This document shows, one piece after another, positions 44,630 through 53,138 of a stretch of 64,000 nucleotides of DNA. The notes beneath the pieces are model-generated. The model made no database searches and was not told where the DNA came from. It saw nothing but the letters and a program-made list of their open reading frames with translations. Every line of letters begins with the position of its first letter. The stretch's first letter is position 1. Source of the DNA: Virgibacillus salexigens (lineage in GTDB: Bacteria > Bacillota > Bacilli > Bacillales > Amphibacillaceae); the NCBI RefSeq assembly GCF_014905415.1, contig NZ_BNEO01000002.1:1-64000 (forward strand), in the 5' to 3' direction. Made by a program: the position numbers and the translations under genes.

Positions 44630-45058
44630 ATGTTAAAAACAGAATTAAATTTTGACTCACTAATTGAAGGACAAGAGCTTGAGTCTTTAAATAAGCCACC
44701 TATTTCAAAGGTCCAATTAGTGAAATATGCAGGTGCATCTGGTGATTTTAATCCGTTACATACGGATGATGCATCTGCACAAAAGGTAGGTATGGATGGC
44801 GTAATTGCCCATGGAATGCTAATTATGGGATTTCTTGGCCAATATGTAACGGAACTTGCAGGTGATCGTGCAGAGACAAGGAATTTCCGTATGAGATTTG
44901 GAGCAATTACTAAACCAGGAGACGAGATTACTTGCTCCTCTACTGTAGAAAAACGATATGAAGAAGCTGGGGAAAAGTTTGTATCTTTAGCATTAGAAGC
45001 CAAGAAGCCTACAGGGGAAGTAGTTGGAACTGGCACAGTACTACTACGCTTTCAATAA
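44630..45058 (+). CDS. MaoC-type enoyl-CoA hydratase (hotdog, ChsH1-like)
   Basis: A 142-residue hotdog hydratase with the complete catalytic loop AGASGDFNPLHTDDASAQKVGMDGVIAHGMLIMGFL, including the Asp and His used by R-specific enoyl-CoA hydratases. It would hydrate the enoyl-CoA made by the acyl-CoA dehydrogenases. AGGAGGAG is spaced 8 bp from ATG 44630; in-frame ATGs at 44609 and 44624 lie on or too near that site. It probably pairs with the preceding degenerate hotdog protein. Confidence 0.87.
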   Translation: MLKTELNFDSLIEGQELESLNKPPISKVQLVKYAGASGDFNPLHTDDASAQKVGMDGVIAHGMLIMGFLGQYVTELAGDRAETRNFRMRFGAITKPGDEITCSSTVEKRYEEAGEKFVSLALEAKKPTGEVVGTGTVLLRFQ

Positions 45059-45088
45059 TACCAAGTGAAAAAATAAGGAGGTTTATAG

Positions 45089-46249
45089 ATGAGTAGAATA
45101 ACTGACAGATATGCAATTGTAGGTGTAGGTGAAAGTGAGCGTTCGAGAAATTCTGGTACTACACCGCTGCACCTTGCGTTAGATGCTTCAAAAGCTGCGC
45201 TTCAAGATGCTGGTCTGCAAGCAAAGGATATTGATGGATTTATGAGTTATAACGAGAATGATTCTTGTACATCACATCAATTAGCAACTCATTTAGGTGC
45301 TCGGCCAAAATATGTAAAAGATATTCATGGTGGTGGAAGCAGCACGGAAATGTTAATTAGTGACGCTGTAGCTTTAATTGAGGCAGGCTTACTAAACACA
45401 GTATTAATTTTTCGTTCGATGAATGGTAGTTCAGGACAACGTGTAGGACGTGGCTATGATCCAGATATGTTACAAACAGCTTTGCCTGAGGGGAGTTTCA
45501 TTATTCCATATGGTTCTGCTAGCCCTTCACAATGGTTTGGTATGTTTGCTACGCGTCATATGTATGAAACAGGAATTACAAAGGAACATTTAGGTCATGT
45601 CTGTACGAGCTTTTATGAGCATGCGCAAAAGAATTCAAGGGCATTTTTAAATGGAAAGCCATTGACCATGGAAAAATACCTGGAAACACCGGATATTAGT
45701 TATCCATTCAATATTCATGATTCCTGTGTGGAGCTTGATGAAGCAAATGCAGTAATCGTAACATCTGCAGACAGAGCAAACGATGGTAATTCAAAACCTA
45801 TCTATATCATGGGATTATCTGCAAGACAAACGCATTCACACGCCCATTATTGGTCCGACTTAACTCAAGTAGCTTCTGACTTTGCTGCTCCTGAAGTATA
45901 TCAATCAGCTGGTGTAAAACCTGGGGACATTGATGTTGCAGCCATTTATGATTGTTTTAGTTGGGTAGTCCTTCGTCAATTAGAGGCATTTGGATTCGCG
46001 CCACGTGGAGAAGTTGGAGATTTTGTAGCAGATGGAAATTTAAGAATTGATGGAAAATTACCGACGAACACTGCTGGTGGCATGCTGTCAGAAGGATATA
46101 CACATGGAATGAATAATACGATTGAGCTTGTTAGACAGTTGCGGCATCAGTATAAAAATACAGATCGTCAAGTTAATGATTGTGAGATTGGAATTTGTAC
46201 AGGTTGGAGTGGTCCAGACCTTGCTGGAGCGATGGTACTTAGGGGATAA
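45089..46249 (+). CDS. Thiolase-fold protein lacking thiolase catalytic residues (Ltp2-like aldolase)
   Basis: A 386-residue SCP2/thiolase-superfamily protein. Where thiolases have the nucleophilic Cys the sequence is HGGGSSTEML (about 80-89), with Ser at the position. The usual G-H-P motif reads NTAGGMLSEGYTHGMNN, with Tyr337 replacing His. Tyr287 (AIYDCF) lies 50 residues before Tyr337. As I recall, the steroid aldolase Ltp2 uses Tyr294 and Tyr344, also 50 apart. A DUF35 gene follows, and Ltp2 works with a DUF35 partner. I therefore read this as a CoA-dependent retro-aldolase, not a thiolase. AAGGAGG precedes ATG 45089. Confidence 0.82.
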   Translation: MSRITDRYAIVGVGESERSRNSGTTPLHLALDASKAALQDAGLQAKDIDGFMSYNENDSCTSHQLATHLGARPKYVKDIHGGGSSTEMLISDAVALIEAGLLNTVLIFRSMNGSSGQRVGRGYDPDMLQTALPEGSFIIPYGSASPSQWFGMFATRHMYETGITKEHLGHVCTSFYEHAQKNSRAFLNGKPLTMEKYLETPDISYPFNIHDSCVELDEANAVIVTSADRANDGNSKPIYIMGLSARQTHSHAHYWSDLTQVASDFAAPEVYQSAGVKPGDIDVAAIYDCFSWVVLRQLEAFGFAPRGEVGDFVADGNLRIDGKLPTNTAGGMLSEGYTHGMNNTIELVRQLRHQYKNTDRQVNDCEIGICTGWSGPDLAGAMVLRG

Positions 46250-46314
46250 CAGTATATTATTAAATGGATTACTAGATTCATAGTCAGGCTTAACTATTAA
46301 TGAGGAGGGATAGA

Positions 46315-46734
46315 ATGGAATTTCAAAAACCAATTCCACTTAAAAATCAAGATAACAGCCCTTATTGGGATGCAGCAGATCGTCACCAATTAAAAATTCA
46401 AAAATGCAATGACTGCCAAGCGTATGCACACCCACCTGGACCTACTTGTGCAAAGTGTGGAGGAGGTCGACTTAGTTGGATAGACTTCGGTGATCATGTG
46501 AAAGCAACCATCTATTCATATATTGTGTCGTATCGTCCTTTTTTACCGGGTTTTCAAGATGATCTACCACTGGTTATCGCTCAAGCTTCCTTGGAGGATG
46601 TCCCAAGTGTAAGGATTATGTGTAATGTTCTAGATTGTAAACCAGATGATATGCATATTGGAATGCCTGTAAAAATGGTTTGGGATGATATCACAGAGGA
46701 TAGAGCTCTTCCACAATGGAAGCCAATCGATTAA
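46315..46734 (+). CDS. DUF35 OB-fold zinc-ribbon protein, aldolase partner
   Basis: A 139-residue protein with a zinc ribbon, QKCNDCQAYAHPPGPTCAKCGGG (Cys31, 34, 45, 48), followed by an OB-fold (ATIYSYIVSYRPFLPGF and PLVIAQASLE). DUF35 proteins bind acyl-CoA and form complexes with thiolase-like partners; in the steroid system the DUF35 part is fused to the hotdog ChsH2, whereas here it is separate. ATG 46315 is behind GAGGAGGG; ATG 46300 in frame precedes that site. It lies 65 bp after its presumed partner. Confidence 0.9.
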   Translation: MEFQKPIPLKNQDNSPYWDAADRHQLKIQKCNDCQAYAHPPGPTCAKCGGGRLSWIDFGDHVKATIYSYIVSYRPFLPGFQDDLPLVIAQASLEDVPSVRIMCNVLDCKPDDMHIGMPVKMVWDDITEDRALPQWKPID

Positions 46735-46783
46735 TAGAATACGTTGCCACTAAATCCAATACAATCGATGAGGATGTGAATGA

Positions 46784-47980
46784 ATGGAATTTACAATATC
46801 TAAAAAAGAAGAAGCTTTTCGAGAAGAGCTAAAAACATGGCTTAGTGAAAATCTTCCATATGGATGGATGGAAGGAAAAAGAGAAATCCCTACAACTAAG
46901 GAAGAGTATTCAAAATTTCTAAGAGATTGGCAAAGAACGCTATATGAAGGGGGATGGGCAGGTATTGCCTGGCCAAAAGAGTATGGCGGACGGAATGCAA
47001 CCATTATGGAAGAAATTATCTATCACCAGGAAATGGTTCGTGTGAAGGCACCTCCTCTTATCAACTATATTGGCATTCATATGGTTGGACCAACATTAAT
47101 TCGGTCAGGAAGTGAGCAACAGAAGCAGAAATATATACAAAACATACTCACAGGTGAAGAAGTATGGTGTCAAGGGTATTCAGAACCAAATGCTGGTTCA
47201 GACCTTTCCGCTATTCAAACAAATGCTACGAAAGACGGTGATTGCTGGATCATTAATGGTCAAAAAGTTTGGACCAGTTATGGGCATTTAGCGGACCGCT
47301 GTTTTCTATTAGCACGTACAAATAATCATCCAGAGAAAAAACATAAAGGAATTACTGCCTTTTTATTAGATATGAAACAATCTGGGGTAGAAACGAAACC
47401 AATTTTACAAATGGATGGTAATCAAGAATTCAATGAATTATATTTAACCGATGCTATCGCTCATGATGCTGACATCATTGGTGAGGTTGATGAAGGTTGG
47501 AAAGTAATGATCGAGCTAATGCTGCATGAACGTGTCGGAATTGGAGCAGAGTTATTTAGTTTAGAAATGCGCTTCAATGAGATGGTAGAAATAGCAAAGG
47601 AACATCATGTTAATGAGAAGCCATTACTTGAAGATAGATTCGTGAGACAAAAAATGGCTGAATTCTATGCACGATATCGAGGATCACTATTAAATTACTA
47701 TCGCAATCTTACGAACACACTTAAGAAAGGTCATCCAGGTCCAGAAAGTTCCATTGATAAATTGCTTGTCAGTGAATTAAATAAAGAAATGGCAAGCTTT
47801 ATGATAACGATACAAGGGCATCATGGCGTTTTATGGAAGGAAAATGCGCCTGTCGATACGGTTTGGCAAGATGAATTTTTAGCTTCGTTTGGACAGACAA
47901 TTGGTGGTGGGACGAGCGAAGTCCAACGAAATACGATAGGAGAAAGAGTCTTAGGTTTACCAAAAGATAGAGGTCGTTAA
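46784..47980 (+). CDS. Acyl-CoA dehydrogenase, subunit 1 (ChsE-like)
   Basis: A 398-residue FAD-dependent acyl-CoA dehydrogenase: WAGIAWPKEYGGRNATIMEEIIY, WCQGYSEPNAGSDLSAIQTNA, WIINGQKVWTSYGH and the C-terminal IGGGTSEVQRNTIGERVLGLPKD. The GGGTSE form replaces the YEGT seen in short-chain enzymes and is common in actinobacterial FadE proteins that work as heteromers. It sits directly before a second, shorter acyl-CoA dehydrogenase (20 bp apart), suggesting an alpha2beta2 enzyme like ChsE1-ChsE2 acting on a bulky or branched acyl-CoA. Confidence 0.9.
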   Translation: MEFTISKKEEAFREELKTWLSENLPYGWMEGKREIPTTKEEYSKFLRDWQRTLYEGGWAGIAWPKEYGGRNATIMEEIIYHQEMVRVKAPPLINYIGIHMVGPTLIRSGSEQQKQKYIQNILTGEEVWCQGYSEPNAGSDLSAIQTNATKDGDCWIINGQKVWTSYGHLADRCFLLARTNNHPEKKHKGITAFLLDMKQSGVETKPILQMDGNQEFNELYLTDAIAHDADIIGEVDEGWKVMIELMLHERVGIGAELFSLEMRFNEMVEIAKEHHVNEKPLLEDRFVRQKMAEFYARYRGSLLNYYRNLTNTLKKGHPGPESSIDKLLVSELNKEMASFMITIQGHHGVLWKENAPVDTVWQDEFLASFGQTIGGGTSEVQRNTIGERVLGLPKDRGR

Positions 47981-48000
47981 TTGAAAGGGTGGTAAGTAGA

Positions 48001-49131
48001 ATGGATTTTGCTTTGAATGAAGAACAAGAAATGTTTCGTGAGTACTTAAGAAAATATCTAAATGATGTTGGTCAGACCAAAGTTGCTCGTAATTTTATCA
48101 AAGGTGATCTACAAGGATTTCTTGACATTCATTCAGGATTAACGGATCTTGGGTGCACTTCTATTAATATATCAGAAGAATATGGAGGACTTGGACTTAG
48201 TTCTCTTGATTTAGTTCCTTTTTTTGAAGAAATTGGTCGCTCTCTATTACCGGGGGTTTATTTGGAAACAATGGCTTTTGCTGTACCTTTATTAGAATTA
48301 TATGGAACGACGGAACAAAAAGAAAACTATTTGCCGCAAATAGCATCTGGGTCAAAAAAAATTACACTTGCATGGCTCGAACCAAACAAGAGTTTTAACC
48401 CAGACGAGGTAGAATGTTCAGCTGAAATTAACGGGGATTCACTTATTATTAATGGGGTGAAGACATTAGTATCTGGTGGAGATATTGCTGATATCTATAT
48501 TCTTTTAGTACGTACAGGTGAGGAAGTAGAAGAAGGATTATCGTTAGTCCTAGTTGATCATTCAGAAGAAATTAAACGAAACAATCTGAAGTGTGTAGAC
48601 GAAAGCAAGCACTTAGCAGAACTTAAATTCAATAGTTTGGCGGTACCTATAAACCAGGTGGTTGGGCCTATAAACCAAGGATGGTCTTTATTACAAGAAG
48701 GGTTGCTCTACTTAAATGCTGCACTTAGCTCTCAAATGGTAGGAGGAATGGATCGGGTAGTAGAAATGTCAACGGAGTACGCGAAAATTCGAGAACAGTT
48801 TGGTCAGCCAATAGGTCGTTTCCAAGCAATTAAACACAGAATCGTAGACATGAAATTGGAATTAGAAACAGCTCGTTCATTAAGTTATTATGCCAACTGG
48901 ACACTGGAAAACAGTTCTGATGATCGAGCAGCTGCAATCTACAGTGCAAGGTCATTTGCAGCAGAAGCTTACATTCGTTCAGCTTCACAAAATATACAGA
49001 TTCATGGAGGAATTGGTTTTACAGAAGAGATAGATTGTCATTTATATCTAAAACGAGCTCGCTATTTTGAAAATTATTTAGGTTCATCCCAAGATTATAA
49101 TGAGCAGGTTGCATTAGCTTTGGCATGGTAA
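48001..49131 (+). CDS. Acyl-CoA dehydrogenase, subunit 2 (ChsE-like)
   Basis: A 376-residue acyl-CoA dehydrogenase with NISEEYGGLGLSSLDLVPFFEEIGR, LIINGVKTLVSGGDIADIY, YAKIREQFGQPIGRFQAIKHRIVDM and IQIHGGIGFTEEIDCHLYLKRARYF. The middle segment lacks the SEPNAGSD-type motif of active subunits (it reads WLEPNKSFNPDEV). It may therefore be the supporting half of a heterotetramer with subunit 1. ATG 48001 follows AAAGGGTGG; an in-frame GTG at 47989 has no site. Confidence 0.9.
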   Translation: MDFALNEEQEMFREYLRKYLNDVGQTKVARNFIKGDLQGFLDIHSGLTDLGCTSINISEEYGGLGLSSLDLVPFFEEIGRSLLPGVYLETMAFAVPLLELYGTTEQKENYLPQIASGSKKITLAWLEPNKSFNPDEVECSAEINGDSLIINGVKTLVSGGDIADIYILLVRTGEEVEEGLSLVLVDHSEEIKRNNLKCVDESKHLAELKFNSLAVPINQVVGPINQGWSLLQEGLLYLNAALSSQMVGGMDRVVEMSTEYAKIREQFGQPIGRFQAIKHRIVDMKLELETARSLSYYANWTLENSSDDRAAAIYSARSFAAEAYIRSASQNIQIHGGIGFTEEIDCHLYLKRARYFENYLGSSQDYNEQVALALAW

Positions 49132-49162
49132 TTAAAGAAGGGGATTAAATTACGTGAACCTT

Positions 49163-49332
49163 CAATCAGTGGAGGGGTTTCTTTTCACCCACTGATTGTT
49201 AGTGCCGCGAGGTTATGACCTAAAGGCCTCTGAACAGAATCGGACTTTTGACTTTCAGTTGGATCCCCCGCTTATCCTTCTGGGCCTCACATCGTAGGGT
49301 TGAAGAGGGGGTCTTACTGCCAGTTATATCCG
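49163..49332. ncRNA. Structured GC-richer element, possible IS605/TnpB-type right-end relic
   Basis: Starts with a perfect 10-bp hairpin, CAATCAGTGG (49163-49172) / CCACTGATTG (49189-49198), that could end the acyl-CoA dehydrogenase transcript. It continues with GAGGTTATGACC, CGGACTTTTGACTTTCAG, and a stem of GATCCCCC (49262-49269) with AGGGGGTC (near 49306-49313). It is clearly richer in GC than its surroundings and non-coding. The tail reminds me of the guide-RNA/right-end regions of IS200/IS605 elements of Bacillales, but no tnpB is present. This assignment is from memory and tentative. Confidence 0.4.
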
Positions 49333-49359
49333 GGATAAATGAAAGGACAGGTGGTACGA

Positions 49360-50844
49360 ATGGTAGAAGTTCAAAATGAAATTAAACAGTATCATAATAT
49401 TATTAATGGAGAGCAGGTATCTTCTTCAACTAGAGCAACAATGGATAGTATCGATCCTTCTACAGGAAATGTATGGGCAGAGATTCCATTAAGTACGAAA
49501 GATGATGTTGAGCAAGCTGTTAGTGCAGCTAATGATGCTTTCACAAATTGGTCAAGTCTTTCATCTAGAGAAAGAGGAGATTATTTAAGGAGTATTGGCG
49601 ATTTAATTCCTCAATATGGTGAAGAACTACTAACATTGGAAACTAAGAATAACGGTTGGGTGCTAGATGAATTCCAATACTTAACTATCGTTTTAAAACA
49701 AATTTGGTATGACGCAGCTGGATCTGCTTCTTTAATTGGCGGTAAAGGAGAAACTGTACAGTTAGGAACCAGTAGTTTTGGTTATACGTTACGGGAACCG
49801 TTCGGAGTCGTATTAGGGATTCTTCCTTGGAATGCACCTCTTTTTACATTTACGATTAAAGCTGCATATGCACTTGCTGCAGGAAATACAGTGGTTATCA
49901 AGCCTTCTGAACATGCAGCTGTTGCTTCTCTAAGGTATGGTGAAATTCTTGCTGAAGTACTTCCACTGGGAGTTATTAATGTTATATCAGGTTTAGGATC
50001 TGAAATAGGGGAGTCTCTTGTTAGTCATAAGCAAGTGAAGAAAGTAAGTCTCACAGGTTCAAAAGGGACAGCACAAGCTATTACAAAAGCATCCGTTTCT
50101 ACACTAAAGCCACTAATCTTTGAATTGGGCGGAAAGTCACCCAATATCATTTTTGAAGATGCGAATTTTGAGCAAGCGATTAACGGTGTAATTCATGCAA
50201 TTTATACTCCGAATGCTGGACAAATTTGCGCAGCTGGGTCACGAATTTTAATTCAACGAACGATTTATGATGAATTAATAGCACAAATTAAAGAGAAAAT
50301 GCAGACTCCAGGAGCAGTAAAATATGGAGATACATTGAATACTGTAAATACGATGGGACCGATTGCTAATTTACCTCAATATCACAAAGTGTGTTCATAT
50401 ATTGAGTTAGGTCAACAAGAAGGAGAAATTGTTTTTGGGGGTCGGACTGGTGGTCATACGTTGCTGCCTGACAAACCTGAATTTGTTAATGGTTATTGGG
50501 TAGAACCAACTTTGTTCAAAGTCGATAGTAATTCTTACCGAATTTGCCAGGAAGAGATATTTGGTCCAATTGCGGTAGCTATACCTTTTGATACAGAAGA
50601 AGAGGCAGTAAAGATTGCAAATGATACGAACTTTGGCTTAGCTGCAGGTGTTTGGACTAGCAATTTAGGCCGAGCCCATCGGATGATTAAAAACATTGAG
50701 TCAGGTAACGTGTGGGTTAACACTTATAGTAGAGTGGGGGCAGATTTGCCGTTTGGTGGTTTTAAAGAAAGTGGCTATGGTACAGACACTATTTTAGAGT
50801 ACACAAGGGAAAAATCATGTGTCATAGAAATTGAAGATAAATGA
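49360..50844 (+). CDS. Aldehyde dehydrogenase
   Basis: A 494-residue NAD(P)-dependent aldehyde dehydrogenase: ILPWNAPLFTFTIKAAYALAAGNTVVIKPSE, general base in FELGGKSP (Glu255), nucleophile in NAGQICAAGSR (Cys290), EEIFGPIAVAIPF and PFGGFKESGYG. ATG 49360 follows AGGTGG; ATG 49339 is less well placed. Downstream of the putative retro-aldolase it could oxidise the aldehyde released by that reaction. Succinic semialdehyde from the hpa pathway is an alternative substrate. The structured element 49163-49332 separates it from the acyl-CoA dehydrogenases. Confidence 0.88.
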   Translation: MVEVQNEIKQYHNIINGEQVSSSTRATMDSIDPSTGNVWAEIPLSTKDDVEQAVSAANDAFTNWSSLSSRERGDYLRSIGDLIPQYGEELLTLETKNNGWVLDEFQYLTIVLKQIWYDAAGSASLIGGKGETVQLGTSSFGYTLREPFGVVLGILPWNAPLFTFTIKAAYALAAGNTVVIKPSEHAAVASLRYGEILAEVLPLGVINVISGLGSEIGESLVSHKQVKKVSLTGSKGTAQAITKASVSTLKPLIFELGGKSPNIIFEDANFEQAINGVIHAIYTPNAGQICAAGSRILIQRTIYDELIAQIKEKMQTPGAVKYGDTLNTVNTMGPIANLPQYHKVCSYIELGQQEGEIVFGGRTGGHTLLPDKPEFVNGYWVEPTLFKVDSNSYRICQEEIFGPIAVAIPFDTEEEAVKIANDTNFGLAAGVWTSNLGRAHRMIKNIESGNVWVNTYSRVGADLPFGGFKESGYGTDTILEYTREKSCVIEIEDK

Positions 50845-50852
50845 ATAGGGAC

Positions 50853-50999
50853 AGTCTCATAAGATTAGCTTCTATTCGACAAAATGTGAGACTTCTATGT
50901 GCTCGGTCAGGGTAAAGTCAACGTAATGAGTGGTTTTCACTCACGAGTAGGGCTGAACCGTTACCCGTGGAAAGTAGCATATTCCAGTTGTGTAGGTAG
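50853..50999 (+). other. Structured leader upstream of the MFS gene
   Basis: Contains AGTCTCA (50853-50859) / TGAGACT (50887-50893), the hairpin GAGTG-GTTTT-CACTC (50928-50942) and GGGTAA (50910-50915) / TTACCC (50961-50966). With the terminator at 51000-51028 and the MFS start at 51078 the layout resembles an attenuator or riboswitch. No known class was recognised. It may instead be only the 3' end of the aldehyde dehydrogenase transcript, or a mobile relic. Confidence 0.4.
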
Positions 51000-51028
51000 G
51001 GAGCTGTCTTAGGACAACAGCTCCTTTT
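51000..51028 (+). terminator. Terminator between aldehyde dehydrogenase and MFS genes
   Basis: GGAGCTGT (51000-51007) / ACAGCTCC (51017-51024) followed by four T, about 50 bp before the MFS start. Confidence 0.8.
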
Positions 51029-51077
51029 ACACGTTAAAAATGTTAAGAGATTTAATGGAAAATGGGGAGGGTTTTTA

Positions 51078-52511
51078 TTGAATAGGAAAGAGTCTGAAAC
51101 GGAGTCGTTAAGAGGTCTATATGTTATCTGTATTGGAGCATTTTTTATTATGCTCAGTTTAGCAACGCATCTCCCAGCATACCCACATATGTTAGAGGAA
51201 TTTCAATTGACTGCTGGATCAGCCGTATGGATGCAGCTAGGCCTTGCTCTCGGTCTTACGGGATTTCAGCCACTTCTCGGCTGGTGTGGAGACGCTTTTG
51301 GTATTAAAGGAGTTATTCTAATGGGCGCCTTATTTATGGTCGTTGGTTCTGTCTTGGTAGCGTTATCCCCTGCATTTTGGTTACTGGTTGTTGGACTGTT
51401 TTTTAAAGGATTAGCTGGAGCGGCCATTGCTCCTGCTGGTGTAGCATATGCAGGAACGCTTTTTACAGGAAAGCAAAGAGGGAGATCTATTGGCTTATTT
51501 ACTTCTATTATGACCATTGGTGCATTGTTTGGTCCGCTTTTAAGTGGATCGTTTGTTGACCTTTTTGGTTGGGATTCAACCTTTTGGGTAACTGCGCTAT
51601 TTGGAATGATAGCATTCTTCTTATTTTGGCTTGGGGTACCTAATGTAGAAACTCCAGGTACGAGGAAATTAGATGTAATGGGTTTATTATTTGTATTGAT
51701 TGTCTTAGTTGGGATATTGACCATTCCAACATTTATTAATCGGTACGGATTTTCTTCAGGATCCTGGCTGCCGTCATTAGCAATTTTTGCAATTGGCTTG
51801 TTTAGTTTAATAATCATTGAAAGAAAGCAAAGATATCCCCTCTTAGATATTAAATATGCTGCAAATAAAAATTTTTGGGTGCCTACATTAATCGCTGGTC
51901 TAATTTTTGTAGGCTATTCTGGGGTTATGTATTTATTAACGTTTTTTGTTCAAGACATTCAAGGTAAGTCTGCTACTACGGTTGGGTTCTTACAAATGGC
52001 AATATTTCTTGGTTCGGCAGGAGCAGCAATAATCAGTGGGAAAATAATGGGTAGATTTACAGTTCGGAAGATGCTCGGCGGAGGGATTACATTATTTGCA
52101 CTAGGATTAATAATGCTCATTGCGGTGAACATATTAACGTCAAATTTACATTTGTTTATTTCGATGATTCTAATAGGTGTTGGTTCTGGTTCTTTAGCAC
52201 CTGTCTTAAAATCGATTGTTGTTTCAAAGGCTGATACTGCACGTATTAATGTCGTAACATTTACAAATACCGTTATAGAAAACGTCGCACAACGACTAGG
52301 CGCTTCTTTTGCATTAGTTGTTTTTACTATGTTTGCAGCTAAAGGAGATGGTGTAAGCGCGATATCCAATACAACATGGATTTATATAGCCTTAGTGGCC
52401 GTATCGCTAATCTTGCTATTACTAATTCCTAAAAGAATCGAAGGGATTCATAAGGATCATACTACTTCATCTAGAGTAGAGGAAATAAAAGGAACAGAAA
52501 AAGCTCGGTAA
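51078..52511 (+). CDS. MFS transporter (DHA2-like)
   Basis: A 477-residue major facilitator with 12 to 14 hydrophobic helices. It has the motif A-like segment LLGWCGDAFGIKGVILMGAL, GLAGAAIAPAGVAYAGTLFTGKQRGRSIGLFTS and a basic C-terminal tail. It may import the substrate of the CoA-dependent cluster or export a product. The start is TTG 51078, preceded by GGGGAGGG. It is the last gene in the cluster and sits behind a structured leader and terminator. Confidence 0.85.
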   Translation: MNRKESETESLRGLYVICIGAFFIMLSLATHLPAYPHMLEEFQLTAGSAVWMQLGLALGLTGFQPLLGWCGDAFGIKGVILMGALFMVVGSVLVALSPAFWLLVVGLFFKGLAGAAIAPAGVAYAGTLFTGKQRGRSIGLFTSIMTIGALFGPLLSGSFVDLFGWDSTFWVTALFGMIAFFLFWLGVPNVETPGTRKLDVMGLLFVLIVLVGILTIPTFINRYGFSSGSWLPSLAIFAIGLFSLIIIERKQRYPLLDIKYAANKNFWVPTLIAGLIFVGYSGVMYLLTFFVQDIQGKSATTVGFLQMAIFLGSAGAAIISGKIMGRFTVRKMLGGGITLFALGLIMLIAVNILTSNLHLFISMILIGVGSGSLAPVLKSIVVSKADTARINVVTFTNTVIENVAQRLGASFALVVFTMFAAKGDGVSAISNTTWIYIALVAVSLILLLLIPKRIEGIHKDHTTSSRVEEIKGTEKAR

Positions 52512-52676
52512 TAACCAATAGTTTTACATTTTGTATCATAGATTGAGCACCCTTGTTTGTAATTACAGCGAATAACATAATCAATCCACCTAGATAATGT
52601 GAAAATTTATTTATTCATTTTTGCGAAATGGGTACAAGAGGATCTGAAATTATGTAATTACTGTTCATTATATCAA

Positions 52677-52712
52677 TAAAAAACACCATTTTAACGATAA
52701 AATGGTGTTTCT
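52677..52712 (-). terminator. Terminator of the hsp20 gene
   Basis: AAACACCATTTT (52681-52692) / AAAATGGTGTTT (52699-52710) form a perfect 12-bp stem. The minus strand continues with TTTT. It may also stop read-through from the MFS gene. Confidence 0.85.
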
Positions 52713-52718
52713 TATGAC

Positions 52719-53138
52719 TTAATCATTAATATCAATGAATCGTCTACTTGAATTCTTTTTAGGAATAGTTATGCGTAATATTCCATTGTTTAAGTCAGCC
52801 TTTGTTTCTTTTTCCGATATTGTGAATGGAATCGTAATTGTTCGTTCTGCACGTTGTCCACGGTAGTTTTTTTCCTGCTCATTAGATGAAAAATCTTCAA
52901 CTGCAATACGTAATTGGTTTCCTATAATCTCTAATTGAATTTGGTCACGTTTATATCCAGGTAATTCTGCTTCAACAATTAGATTTGATTGTGTTTCATA
53001 GGTGCGAACGTTAATGGGGCGTCTGACTAGCGTATTAAAATTCTTTGCTGACTCGTTAAAAAACGCATCCATTTGCTCCATCAAACCATGAAATGGATTA
53101 CGCTCCGGACGTACTGACCGATTATCTTTATTATCCAC
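52719..53138 (-). CDS. Small heat shock protein (Hsp20/alpha-crystallin)
   Basis: A 139-residue sHSP. The alpha-crystallin domain (about 45-130) includes SNLIVEAELPGYKRDQIQLEIIGNQLRI and the conserved C-terminal motif ADLNNGILRITIPK. The N-terminal arm contains NPFHGLMEQMDAFFNE. It binds unfolding proteins as an ATP-independent holdase; in sporeformers some such genes are sporulation-related. AGAGGTGATC precedes the ATG. It is monocistronic. Confidence 0.93.
   Translation of the reverse strand: MDNKDNRSVRPERNPFHGLMEQMDAFFNESAKNFNTLVRRPINVRTYETQSNLIVEAELPGYKRDQIQLEIIGNQLRIAVEDFSSNEQEKNYRGQRAERTITIPFTISEKETKADLNNGILRITIPKKNSSRRFIDIND

Noticed and set aside
44602-45036. 144-codon antisense frame over the hotdog hydratase
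   Set aside because: Opposite a well-supported gene; no ribosome site and no recognisable motif.
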